Shown in pieces: positions 24,724 to 32,774 of a stretch of 43,660 nucleotides of DNA (its first letter is position 1; every line of letters starts with the position of its first letter). The notes below the pieces were generated by a model. The model saw only the letters and a program-made list of their open reading frames with translations. It had not been told where the DNA came from and searched no databases. The stretch lies in assembly GCA_039806065.1 (NCBI GenBank), contig JBDKJS010000190.1, forward strand, positions 1 through 43,660. The letters run 5' to 3'. The translations under genes were made by a program, and so were the position numbers. Source of the stretch: JBDKJS01 sp039806065. GTDB lineage: Bacteria > Bacteroidota > Bacteroidia > AKYH767-A > 2013-40CM-41-45.

Positions 24724-25458
24724 ATGAAAAAAATTTTACTCAGCCTTATGCTACTTTGTAGCATTACAACCCAAGCACAATTGCTTTCGTTAGACTTTAC
24801 TGGCTACAATGGTTTAGCATCATCAGTGCCTGTTGGTTATACCATCACCTGGAATGATACTACAAGTACCAGCCGTTCTTATTATACTACTGCGTGCTGT
24901 ATAGGGGCTAATGCTCCAGCCTATAAGTTTGGAATAGATAGTGCTACGATTATCACCCCTCAATTTCCAGCAGGAAATAATGTTGTAGAATTTTACATGA
25001 AGGGCAATGGCACACAAGCAGTAGACAATGTATTTGACGTATATAGTAGTGCTGATGGCCTCAACTGGAATATTCTTGCCAGTTTTGATAGCATATCATC
25101 AGCTGCGCAAATAGTACAACTTCAACTTAATCCCTCAGATCAGTATCTCTTATTCATTTACTTGAAAAATACAGCTGGATTCAATATCGGATTCGATGAC
25201 TTGAAAGTATTGGCTGGCACTGTGGGCATCGGTAGCACCAAGCAAAGCAACATCAATGTATTCCCCAACCCATGTAGAGGACCATTAACGATTGAAAACT
25301 TCATACCAAGTAATGAGCCAATGAGATTAGAGATAAGCAACATACTGGGCAAACAAGTAAGACAAATGGAACTTTCAGGAGTAGAAAACCGTCAAACAAT
25401 TCAACTTAGCGATTTGGCAGATGGTATTTATACGGTTAAAATAATTCAAGGTCAATAA
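24724..25458 (+). CDS. Secreted protein with type IX secretion C-terminal sorting domain
   Basis: The protein is 244 aa. A Sec signal peptide (MKKILLSLMLLCSITTQA, cleaved before Q) is followed by a beta-rich domain (about 20-165), which ends in IGFDDLKVLAG like jelly-roll carbohydrate-binding or adhesion modules. The type A T9SS sorting domain follows, with NVFPNPCRGPLTIEN (about 178-192), LEISNILGKQV and the final GIYTVKI. It should be exported to the periplasm, moved through the outer membrane by the T9SS and anchored or released, with the C-terminal domain removed. No enzyme motif is visible. Two adjacent cysteines (ACCIG) occur in the N-terminal part. It has its own promoter and terminator, so it is monocistronic. 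Confidence 0.88.
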   Translation: MKKILLSLMLLCSITTQAQLLSLDFTGYNGLASSVPVGYTITWNDTTSTSRSYYTTACCIGANAPAYKFGIDSATIITPQFPAGNNVVEFYMKGNGTQAVDNVFDVYSSADGLNWNILASFDSISSAAQIVQLQLNPSDQYLLFIYLKNTAGFNIGFDDLKVLAGTVGIGSTKQSNINVFPNPCRGPLTIENFIPSNEPMRLEISNILGKQVRQMELSGVENRQTIQLSDLADGIYTVKIIQGQ

Positions 25459-25510
25459 GAAACGCTTCGTAAACTAGTGATCAAAAAATAATGATTTAAC
25501 AATTTTATTT

Positions 25511-25539
25511 AAAAAGCTCGGCAAGGCCGGGCTTTTTTT
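25511..25539 (+). terminator. Intrinsic terminator after the T9SS-secreted protein gene
   Basis: GCTCGGC (25516-25522), loop AAG, then GCCGGGC (25526-25532) form a 7-bp GC-rich stem with one G-T pair. A-tract and T-tract flank it on either side, so it may also act on the opposite strand. Confidence 0.88.
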
Positions 25540-25565
25540 ATATTTTTAAATGTAGCAAAAGAAGC

Positions 25566-27485
25566 ATGATGAAATCAAAGACCAACACAACCACTACGAA
25601 CCCAAAAGGGATGGTACATTGGATCGCGCTGGGCCTCTTGGTGATAACCTACCTTGTATTTAGTCCGGCAAAAAACCACGACCTCACCAATTGGGATGAT
25701 AATGTGTACATTCAAGAAAACGAACACCTTCAAAAATTGGATTGGGCACATGTTAAATCTATGTTTGACCCTGGCAATCCGGTTTCACTCAATTATCACC
25801 CGCTCACGGTGCTTTCACTCTCTATCGATAAGTGGCGCAGCAAACCTGCACAGCTTAACCAAGCACTGCACGCCACCAATATATGGTTGCACGCCTTCAA
25901 TGCTGCATGGGTACTTTACTTTATTTATTTACTCACGGGAGGTCAACTTTTAGTGAGTACCATTACGGCTTTATTATTTGCTTTGAATCCATTAAGAGTG
26001 GAAAGTGTAGCCTGGGTGGCTGAAAGAAAGGATGTTTTGTATGCATTTTTTTTCCTCCTTTCTATCATTAGCTATTTAAGCTATTGTAAAAATAACAAAT
26101 CATCATACCTTGTATTGGTTTATTTGTTTTTCATTGCTTCTCTATTGGCAAAATCTGTAGCCGTGGTACTGCCAGTGGTTTTGGTATTGATAGATTACTA
26201 CCGTGGAGAAGGTAATTTATTTAAAAAAGCACTTTTAAAAATGCCTATGTTTTTAATTTCGCTTGCTGTAGGAATATTGGCGTATTACATACAATCCAAA
26301 GGAAGCATCGCATCGTTTGATACTTTTAGTTTAGCCCAGCGTATGATGATAGGGAGTTATGGGTGGGTGATGTATGTTGTAAAAAGCTTGATCCCAATTG
26401 GCCTCTGTAGCTATTATCCCTACCCATTTTTAAAATCAACAGATGCGGTGCCTGTATTGTTTTACCTATTGCCTATGGTAGTGGTAGGTTGCATAGCTCT
26501 GCTTGTTTACTGTAGAAAAAAAGAACGTCAGCTAATCTTTGGTGCATTTTTTTTCACTGTAAATATAATGTTGGTGTTGCAAGTTATTTCAGTAGGGCAG
26601 GTTATAATGGCCGATAGATATGCATATATGCCAAGTGTAGGATTATTTTTTATAATGGCAGTAGGCTTTGAAAGATTAAAAAAGAGAAAAAAAAATTGGA
26701 TCAATATGGCGTACGTCCTATTAGTCATTTACGCCACTGTGCTCATATTTATAACGCAACAAAGAATAGCAGTATGGAAAAATAGTGAAACACTCTGGAC
26801 GGATGTTATAAACCAATACCCTACAGTAGAGACTGCTTATAAAAACAGAGGTAATTTTTTAGCCAACACTAATAGGCTAAACGAAGCACTGGCAGATTAC
26901 AAGACGCTTGTAGGGCTTAAAACCAAAGATCAATCTGTATACAGCAACATGGGAAATATCTATGGTTTGTTAAAACAGTATGATTTGGCCCTTGCTACCT
27001 ACTCACAATCTATAGCCATGGATACCACTGTCCCTGATCCTTATATTAACAGAGGCATTACTTACAATATGATGGGCAATTTCCCTTTAGCAATAATAGA
27101 TTTCAAAAGAGCACTTGCTATTAAACCAGATTATAATTTTGCAAAAGTGAACTTAGCCTATGCGCTTCTAAATGCAAAGCAATATAGCGATGCAGTAATA
27201 ATTTACACTGCTTTAATTAGTAACGAAGCAGGGCAAATGAGTCACTACTTGAATAGAGGGGTGGCCTATTTCAACAATAAGGAAATAGAAAAAGCAATTA
27301 ATGATTTTGAAAAATGTATAAATGCAGATCAATATAACGTAGATGCGTTGTATAATCTATCTCGGTGCTATGAAATTCAAGGAGACCTGTCTGCGGCAGC
27401 ACGTCTAGCTATGCGGGCAAAATCGCTTGGGAAGGCACTGGATCCAGCTTTTGAAAGGGCCATTTCCCCGTTTGTGAAATCATAG
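25566..27485 (+). CDS. TMTC-like polytopic membrane protein (GT-C-type) with C-terminal TPR repeats
   Basis: The protein is 639 aa. Residues about 15-410 contain around ten hydrophobic segments. Residues about 416-625 contain about six TPR units (for example NRGITYNMMGNFPLAIIDFK). The membrane part resembles the TMTC family of GT-C-fold O-mannosyltransferases: an acidic pair in an early external loop (NWDDNVYIQEN, Asp 44-45), then NYHPLTVLSLSID and ALNPLRVESVAWVAERKDVL (about 139-158), the HP-R-E-VAWV-ER-D pattern typical of TMTC and bacterial relatives. A sugar-lipid dependent glycosyltransferase acting on exported proteins is a reasonable guess. The donor and acceptor are unknown. It lies alone after a terminator and converges on pgk. 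Confidence 0.75.
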   Translation: MMKSKTNTTTTNPKGMVHWIALGLLVITYLVFSPAKNHDLTNWDDNVYIQENEHLQKLDWAHVKSMFDPGNPVSLNYHPLTVLSLSIDKWRSKPAQLNQALHATNIWLHAFNAAWVLYFIYLLTGGQLLVSTITALLFALNPLRVESVAWVAERKDVLYAFFFLLSIISYLSYCKNNKSSYLVLVYLFFIASLLAKSVAVVLPVVLVLIDYYRGEGNLFKKALLKMPMFLISLAVGILAYYIQSKGSIASFDTFSLAQRMMIGSYGWVMYVVKSLIPIGLCSYYPYPFLKSTDAVPVLFYLLPMVVVGCIALLVYCRKKERQLIFGAFFFTVNIMLVLQVISVGQVIMADRYAYMPSVGLFFIMAVGFERLKKRKKNWINMAYVLLVIYATVLIFITQQRIAVWKNSETLWTDVINQYPTVETAYKNRGNFLANTNRLNEALADYKTLVGLKTKDQSVYSNMGNIYGLLKQYDLALATYSQSIAMDTTVPDPYINRGITYNMMGNFPLAIIDFKRALAIKPDYNFAKVNLAYALLNAKQYSDAVIIYTALISNEAGQMSHYLNRGVAYFNNKEIEKAINDFEKCINADQYNVDALYNLSRCYEIQGDLSAAARLAMRAKSLGKALDPAFERAISPFVKS

Positions 27486-27493
27486 TTAAGCGA

Positions 27494-28705
27494 TCATCCC
27501 ATAATAGCTTTTACCCCTGGTAGTATTTTCCCTTCCATATATTCCAGCAATGCACCTCCACCAGTGCTTATGTAACTCACTTTTTGAGCATAGCCAAATT
27601 GGTTGACTGCTGCGGCACTATCTCCACCGCCAATGAGTGAATATGCTCCAGCAGCAGTAGCATGTGCCACGGCCTGAGCAATGGTACGTGTGCCTTGTTC
27701 AAATTTTTGCATTTCAAACACTCCCATTGGTCCATTCCAGAGGATAGTTTTTGAATTGGCGATGATGGTACCAAATTCGTGCATGGCTAAAGGGCCAATA
27801 TCTAAACCCATCCATCCTTGTGGAATATCAATGTTGTTGGCGTTTTTAGTATTAGCGGCAGCATCAAATTGGTCGGCTACTACGCTATCGGCAGGTAAAT
27901 GAATTTGACAGTTGTGGGCTTTAGCTTTTTCTAATAGCGCTAGTGCAAGCTGAAGTTTATCCTCTTCAACCAGGCTATCGCCAATATTGCCACCCAATGC
28001 CTTGAAAAAAGTATAAGCCATACCACCACCAATAATGATGTGGTCGGCTTGAGGAATAAGATTTTCGATAATTAAAATTTTATCACTCACTTTAGCCCCT
28101 CCCATAATGGCCGTAAAAGGTTTTTGGCTGTTGGAAAGGATTTTATTTGCATTTTCAATTTCATTGGCCATAACATAGCCAAAACATTTTTTATTAGTAA
28201 AGAACTGAGCAATGATAGCTGTGCTAGCGTGTGCTCTGTGGGCAGTACCAAATGCATCATTCACATAAAAATCAGCAAGCTGTGAAAGCTCCTTTGCAAA
28301 TTTCACATCGCCTTTTTCTTCTTCTTTGTGAAAGCGGAGGTTTTCTAACAAAAGTACGCTACCAGGATTTAATGCAGCAGCCGCAGCCATTGCATTTGGT
28401 CCTATACATGAATCCACAAAATTAACTTGGTGCCCCAATAATTGTTCTACAGTGGAAGTAATATTCTCTAGAGAATGTTTTTTATAATTTATGGTTCCAT
28501 CTTCATTGAGTTTTTTCAAAGGCCTGCCGAGGTGGCTCATTAGAATAACACTGCCCCCATCAAGTAATATTTTTTTTATAGTTGGAATAGCAGCTTTTAT
28601 CCTGGTGTCATCGGTAACTTTTAATTCTTTATCAAGCGGAACATTAAAATCTACCCTGATGAGAACTTTTTGGTTCTGGAAATTAAACTGATCTAAATTT
28701 TTCAT
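27494..28705 (-). CDS. pgk: Phosphoglycerate kinase
   Basis: The protein is 403 aa, of typical length. It transfers phosphate from 1,3-bisphosphoglycerate to ADP in glycolysis. The N-domain substrate motifs RVDFNVPLD (about 17-25), DDTRIKAA and MSHLGRP (about 56-62) are intact. The C-domain has MGGAKVSDKI, WNGPMGVFE and the nucleotide-binding GGGDSAAAV (about 360-368) with TGGGALLEYMEG near the end. A good two-element promoter lies at 28736-28764. It is monocistronic as far as can be seen and ends 9 nt from the convergent TMTC-like gene. Confidence 0.97.
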   Translation of the reverse strand: MKNLDQFNFQNQKVLIRVDFNVPLDKELKVTDDTRIKAAIPTIKKILLDGGSVILMSHLGRPLKKLNEDGTINYKKHSLENITSTVEQLLGHQVNFVDSCIGPNAMAAAAALNPGSVLLLENLRFHKEEEKGDVKFAKELSQLADFYVNDAFGTAHRAHASTAIIAQFFTNKKCFGYVMANEIENANKILSNSQKPFTAIMGGAKVSDKILIIENLIPQADHIIIGGGMAYTFFKALGGNIGDSLVEEDKLQLALALLEKAKAHNCQIHLPADSVVADQFDAAANTKNANNIDIPQGWMGLDIGPLAMHEFGTIIANSKTILWNGPMGVFEMQKFEQGTRTIAQAVAHATAAGAYSLIGGGDSAAAVNQFGYAQKVSYISTGGGALLEYMEGKILPGVKAIMG

Positions 28706-28735
28706 TCGTAACTAGGTTAGGTTTTTAAAGTGGGG

Positions 28736-28764
28736 CAAATATAATTTTTTATTAGCCCGCCAAA
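28736..28764 (-). promoter_or_regulatory. Bacteroidota promoter for pgk
   Basis: On the minus strand TTTG (28761-28764), 17 nt, then TATATTTG (28736-28743) match both consensus elements. The -7 element is 30 nt before the pgk start. Confidence 0.6.
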
Positions 28765-28880
28765 ATTGCTAGGTAATAGTAGTTTGAAAATGATGGTCAA
28801 AAAAGAAAAAAAATACCAGAATATTACAAAATGTGCTCTATAAAAGAAACTAGTGTTAGGTTCGTCTTGTTTGTTGAACA

Positions 28881-31310
28881 ATGGATATTGGCAAAGATCT
28901 CATAGGGCAATTAAAAAAATTTTATCAATCTAGAGGTTGGGAAATATTACCCTTTCAAATGGCATGTGCAAAAGCCGTATGGAATTCTGATTCAGGTTTG
29001 GTGCACAGTGCCACCGGCAGTGGCAAAACCCTTGCGCTGTTTATGCCCATGGTTCTTCAGATATGCTCAGCACCTAAGCGCAAAGGAGTAAAATTAATTT
29101 GGGTGAGCCCAGTAAAAGCGCTTGCTAATGATTTAATGCAAGCCATGGAATTGGCACTTAAGGACACCAATTTAGCCTTAACTGTTGGGGTGCGCAGTGG
29201 CGACACCAGTGCTGCCATCCGAAAAAAAATGAAAAACCAAGCTCCTGATATACTTATTACCACTCCTGAGAGCCTGCATTTGATGATCAGTATGCAAGAT
29301 AGTGCTAGCTATTTTGAATTGCTTAACTATGTAGTGGTAGATGAATGGCATGATATGTTGGGAAACAAAAGGGGAATTCAAGTTACACTGGCACTAAGTT
29401 ATTTACTCACTGTGGCGCCTACGCTTAATATATGGAGTTTAACCGCCACGATCGGCAATTTGGCACAAGGTATGGAAGTGGTTTGTTTTAGTTTGCCCGC
29501 AGATAGAACCAGAAAAATAATATCATCAGGCATTCGTAAGCAAACAAAAATAGTAACTGTATTGCCTGATGAGATGGATCAAATGCCTTGGGCTGGTCAT
29601 ATGGGAGTTAAACTTTTGAATCAGGTAGCCGATATTGTATTACAAAGTAAGAGTGTGCTGGTGTATTGCAATACGCGATTACAGGCTGAACTTTGGTACC
29701 AATCCTTGCTAGCCCATCAACCTACCTTGGCCGGCAATATGGCATTGCACCATGGTTCGTTAGATAAGAAGCTGCGCCAATGGGTTGAAGCTGCTATTAA
29801 AAATGAAAGGATAAAAGTAGTAGTGTGTACTTCTACTTTAGACCTGGGCATAGATTTAAAACCCGTGGAAACGGTGATTCAAATAGGGGGGCCTAAAGGC
29901 ATATCCCGATTTTTACAACGGGCGGGGCGCAGTGGCCATTCGCCCGGAAAAGAAAGTACCATTTATTTCATCCCCACCCATGCACTAGAATTATTTGAAG
30001 TGGCTGGATTGCGGCAAGCTATGGCCGCATCAACTATAGAGCCCGTTATTCCCTTGACTATGTGCCTTGATGTGGCAGTTCAATTTTTAGTAACACTTTG
30101 TTGCAGTCAAGGCTTTACACCACCTCAGTTGTATAATTTATTGAAGAGTACTTTTGCTTTTGCTTCCATTGATCGTAAGCAATTTGGTGATTTGTTATCT
30201 TTTCTTCATTACGGTGGTCCATCTTTAGAGGCTTACGATGAATATAAAAAATTAATAAATGATAATGGAAAGCTGGTTATTAAAGATAGAAAATTTGCCA
30301 TGCGCCATCGAATGAATATTGGCACCATCAGTGCTGACTCAGTCTTAAAGTTAAAATACCTAAATGGTAGTGTCCTAGGTACCATTGAGGAATACTTTGT
30401 AGCACGATTAAAACCTGGGGATAGTTTTATCTTTGGGGGTAAAACGTTGAGCTTTGTTAAGCTTCATGATTTGCAAGTGTTGGTTAGAAAAAGTAAAGCT
30501 ACAAAAGCCATCTTGCCCTCGTGGTCTGGAGGGCGGATGCCCTTGAGTGCATCGCTAAGCGCTTTTTTATTGCAAGTGGTAGATCAAGCTTCAAGAGGTT
30601 TATTAAAAAATGAGCAGCAATACCTGCAACCCATATTAACGCTACAAAGTGAGCGATCGCATGTTCCAAGGTGCAATGAGTTTTTGGTAGAGCACTTTTT
30701 TCAAAAGCATGTACACCATTATTTCTTTTATACATTCGAAGGGCATTATGTGAATGAAGGCTTATCAGCCTTGATCAGCAGTAGGCTATCAAAAGTGCAT
30801 CCTAGTACTTTTAGTATTAGTATGAATGATTATGGCTTTTGCATAGCCACTGCACAATCTTATAATATCAAAAAAGAGATTAAATATTTATTATCCACAG
30901 ATGAACTTACAAATGATATTTTAATGGGATTGGATGTGAGTGTGCTAGCCGCTCGAAAGTTTAGAGATATAGCACAAATTGCTGGCCTAACTTTTAGGGC
31001 CACGGCTTCTAAGCAACCAAGTGTGAGGTATTTGCAAGCAAGTAGCAAACTCTTTTTTAAAGTACTGAGTGAAATGGAGCCAAATCATTTTTTACTTCAA
31101 CAGGCATATAATGAGGTTTTAGCGCATCAGTTGGATGAAGCGAGGGTGCGAGGGGTCTTACAAAGGATATCGAAGCAGGAGTTGGTTTACAAAGAAATGG
31201 AACGTCCAGGTCCGTTTGCTTTTCCTATTTTGGTGGAGCGCATGCGACAGCGCATTAGTACCGAACCATTAACAGAAAGGGTAGAAAAACTTTTGGCGCA
31301 GTATTTATGA
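28881..31310 (+). CDS. Lhr-like DEXH-box helicase of the ligase-associated DNA repair type
   Basis: The protein is 809 aa, matching the ligase-associated DEXH helicase family (about 810-830 aa), much shorter than full Lhr. Motifs: Q-like PFQMACAKAVW (about 24), Walker A ATGSGKT (44-50), TTPESLHLM (motif Ib), DEWH (motif II, about 155), SLTATIGN (motif III), VYCNTRLQAE (motif IV), STLDLGIDL (motif V) and QRAGRSGHSPG (motif VI). A winged-helix/Lhr-type C-terminal domain follows. In other bacteria it is encoded with an ATP-dependent DNA ligase, an exonuclease-like beta-lactamase-fold protein and a metallophosphoesterase. None of these is within this window. A TAGGTTCG (one mismatch to TAnnTTTG) lies at 28857-28864, 16 nt before the ATG. 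Confidence 0.9.
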   Translation: MDIGKDLIGQLKKFYQSRGWEILPFQMACAKAVWNSDSGLVHSATGSGKTLALFMPMVLQICSAPKRKGVKLIWVSPVKALANDLMQAMELALKDTNLALTVGVRSGDTSAAIRKKMKNQAPDILITTPESLHLMISMQDSASYFELLNYVVVDEWHDMLGNKRGIQVTLALSYLLTVAPTLNIWSLTATIGNLAQGMEVVCFSLPADRTRKIISSGIRKQTKIVTVLPDEMDQMPWAGHMGVKLLNQVADIVLQSKSVLVYCNTRLQAELWYQSLLAHQPTLAGNMALHHGSLDKKLRQWVEAAIKNERIKVVVCTSTLDLGIDLKPVETVIQIGGPKGISRFLQRAGRSGHSPGKESTIYFIPTHALELFEVAGLRQAMAASTIEPVIPLTMCLDVAVQFLVTLCCSQGFTPPQLYNLLKSTFAFASIDRKQFGDLLSFLHYGGPSLEAYDEYKKLINDNGKLVIKDRKFAMRHRMNIGTISADSVLKLKYLNGSVLGTIEEYFVARLKPGDSFIFGGKTLSFVKLHDLQVLVRKSKATKAILPSWSGGRMPLSASLSAFLLQVVDQASRGLLKNEQQYLQPILTLQSERSHVPRCNEFLVEHFFQKHVHHYFFYTFEGHYVNEGLSALISSRLSKVHPSTFSISMNDYGFCIATAQSYNIKKEIKYLLSTDELTNDILMGLDVSVLAARKFRDIAQIAGLTFRATASKQPSVRYLQASSKLFFKVLSEMEPNHFLLQQAYNEVLAHQLDEARVRGVLQRISKQELVYKEMERPGPFAFPILVERMRQRISTEPLTERVEKLLAQYL

Positions 31311-32096
31311 TTTAATATAAAGTTGTTCTAAGGTGGGTGTAGCAGATCCACCTTGTTGTTCCAAAGTTACAGCAAATCCTGCAGCATTGGGTATGGTTTT
31401 TAAGGCTTGCAAATAGGTATTGGTAGGGTCTATGTCAAATACACCTGCATCTATAGGAGCTCCATTCACCATAGCCCATAGTTGGTATTGTTTCCCAGGT
31501 TCCGGCATAGGCAATGATAATACATCAATGTATAATCTACCCATACGTTTGTCCATATAAACTCTTGCGTTGTAATTTTTACTAGTATCAATCGCTGTGA
31601 GTGTAAACATGCTCATATCACCATCTTTGATCACCAGAAGGTCATTCATGGCTTTGTCAAAATCATTTTTCACGATAGAAAACTGGTCAGCCATAACATT
31701 TTTTTCCTGTTGCATGGTCAAGTATCGATCTTCTGCTTCGCTCCATTTATCGTAGAAGAAATAACTACTATAGGTTGATATAACAAGGGCAGCCAGACAA
31801 GCGGCCATCAAGTATTTGTAGCTTTGCCACGCATTATCTTTGACCATCGCCACAGTTTTAATTTGATTTTTTGCTTCGGGTATTTGTTGCAAAATTTTAT
31901 CGCGCATGGCAGGCCTAGGGTTCCGATCTACAGTTTTTGAATAAACATTGAGAGCTGCTTGGCTAGCGGCTATTTCATTGGCCACTGCAGGATCCAATGC
32001 AGCGGCTTTTTCTATGGCTTGGGCTTCGGCATCGGTGAGCGCGCCCAATACATAAAGTTCAATCAATCCACTGTTCAATATTTCTTTGCTATCCAT
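31305..32096 (-). CDS. Anti-sigma factor with RskA-type C-terminal domain
   Basis: The protein is 263 aa from ATG 32096. I prefer this to the ATG at 32114 because an AGAGAGGAT ribosome-binding-like stretch lies just before it and it overlaps the sigma gene by only 8 nt. The N-terminal part (about 1-80, LIELYVLGALTDAEAQAIEK) is the cytoplasmic sigma-binding region, without the HxxxCxxC zinc motif. One membrane helix follows (YLMAACLAALVISTYSS, about 97-113), then a short coiled segment and the periplasmic RskA domain (GKQYQLWAMVNGAPIDAGVF). It should hold the ECF sigma factor encoded just upstream until released, usually by regulated proteolysis. The inducing signal is unknown. Its 3' end overlaps the helicase gene by 6 nt on the opposite strand. 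Confidence 0.88.
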   Translation of the reverse strand: MDSKEILNSGLIELYVLGALTDAEAQAIEKAAALDPAVANEIAASQAALNVYSKTVDRNPRPAMRDKILQQIPEAKNQIKTVAMVKDNAWQSYKYLMAACLAALVISTYSSYFFYDKWSEAEDRYLTMQQEKNVMADQFSIVKNDFDKAMNDLLVIKDGDMSMFTLTAIDTSKNYNARVYMDKRMGRLYIDVLSLPMPEPGKQYQLWAMVNGAPIDAGVFDIDPTNTYLQALKTIPNAAGFAVTLEQQGGSATPTLEQLYIKS

Positions 32097-32652
32097 GGTG
32101 ATCCTCTCTTTCAAATAAAGTGCGCAGGCGCATAATGGCTGCGCGCGATCTTGTTTTAACAGTTCCTAGTGGTATTCCTAATTTTTCGGCAGCTTCCGTT
32201 TGCGAATAACCTCCAAAAAACAATATTTCTATCAGTACTTTGTATTCAGGTTCTAATTTTTGAACCAATTGTTTAATGCCTATCGTATCAGGATTGAAAT
32301 TGACGGCATTCATATTGTCGAGTTGATTTACGAATAAATCTATGTCACGGTTTTTCTGTTGGTTATTAAATGATTTGGAGCGCACCTTGTCAATGGCAAG
32401 ATTTCGTGCCACATTAAGCATCCATGTATAAAGACGCCCTTTCTGAGGGTCGTAGCTATTGATGTTGTGCCAAATTTTAAGAAAACAATCCTGCAATACA
32501 TCTTCGGCAAGTTCATCATTGCCAATTATTTTAAAAATGGTACCATATAGAGCTGCACTATAATGATCGTACAACAATTCGATACCCGACCGCTGTTGTT
32601 CTTTCAATAGTTTTATCAGAGCCTCTTCTGAAATTTTAAGTTTGGCTGCCAT
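32089..32652 (-). CDS. ECF RNA polymerase sigma factor (sigma-70 family)
   Basis: The protein is 187 aa from ATG 32652, which follows a GGTGAGGAAA ribosome-binding-like stretch. An ATG at 32697 would add 15 residues rich in Cys, Phe and Ser that do not look like a sigma N-terminus. Region 2 is clear (LYDHYSAALYGTIFKIIGND; AEDVLQDCFLKIWHNI; YTWMLNVARNLAIDKVRS). Region 4 has the helix-turn-helix YSQTEAAEKLGIPLGTVKTR, then SRAAIMRLR. There is no region 3, as expected for ECF factors. It overlaps the anti-sigma gene by 8 nt, so the two are translationally coupled. No classic promoter stands out upstream. Such pairs often drive their own transcription. Confidence 0.9.
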   Translation of the reverse strand: MAAKLKISEEALIKLLKEQQRSGIELLYDHYSAALYGTIFKIIGNDELAEDVLQDCFLKIWHNINSYDPQKGRLYTWMLNVARNLAIDKVRSKSFNNQQKNRDIDLFVNQLDNMNAVNFNPDTIGIKQLVQKLEPEYKVLIEILFFGGYSQTEAAEKLGIPLGTVKTRSRAAIMRLRTLFEREDHHG

Positions 32653-32774
32653 TTTCCTCACCAAAGAAAAGCAATTGAACTTAGAATAGCAAAGCATATT
32701 TGCCTTCGGCTAAATATTTATAAAAATATAGGTATTGTATAAATCTGCTCAGCTGCGTTTACTTACTTTGCGAA

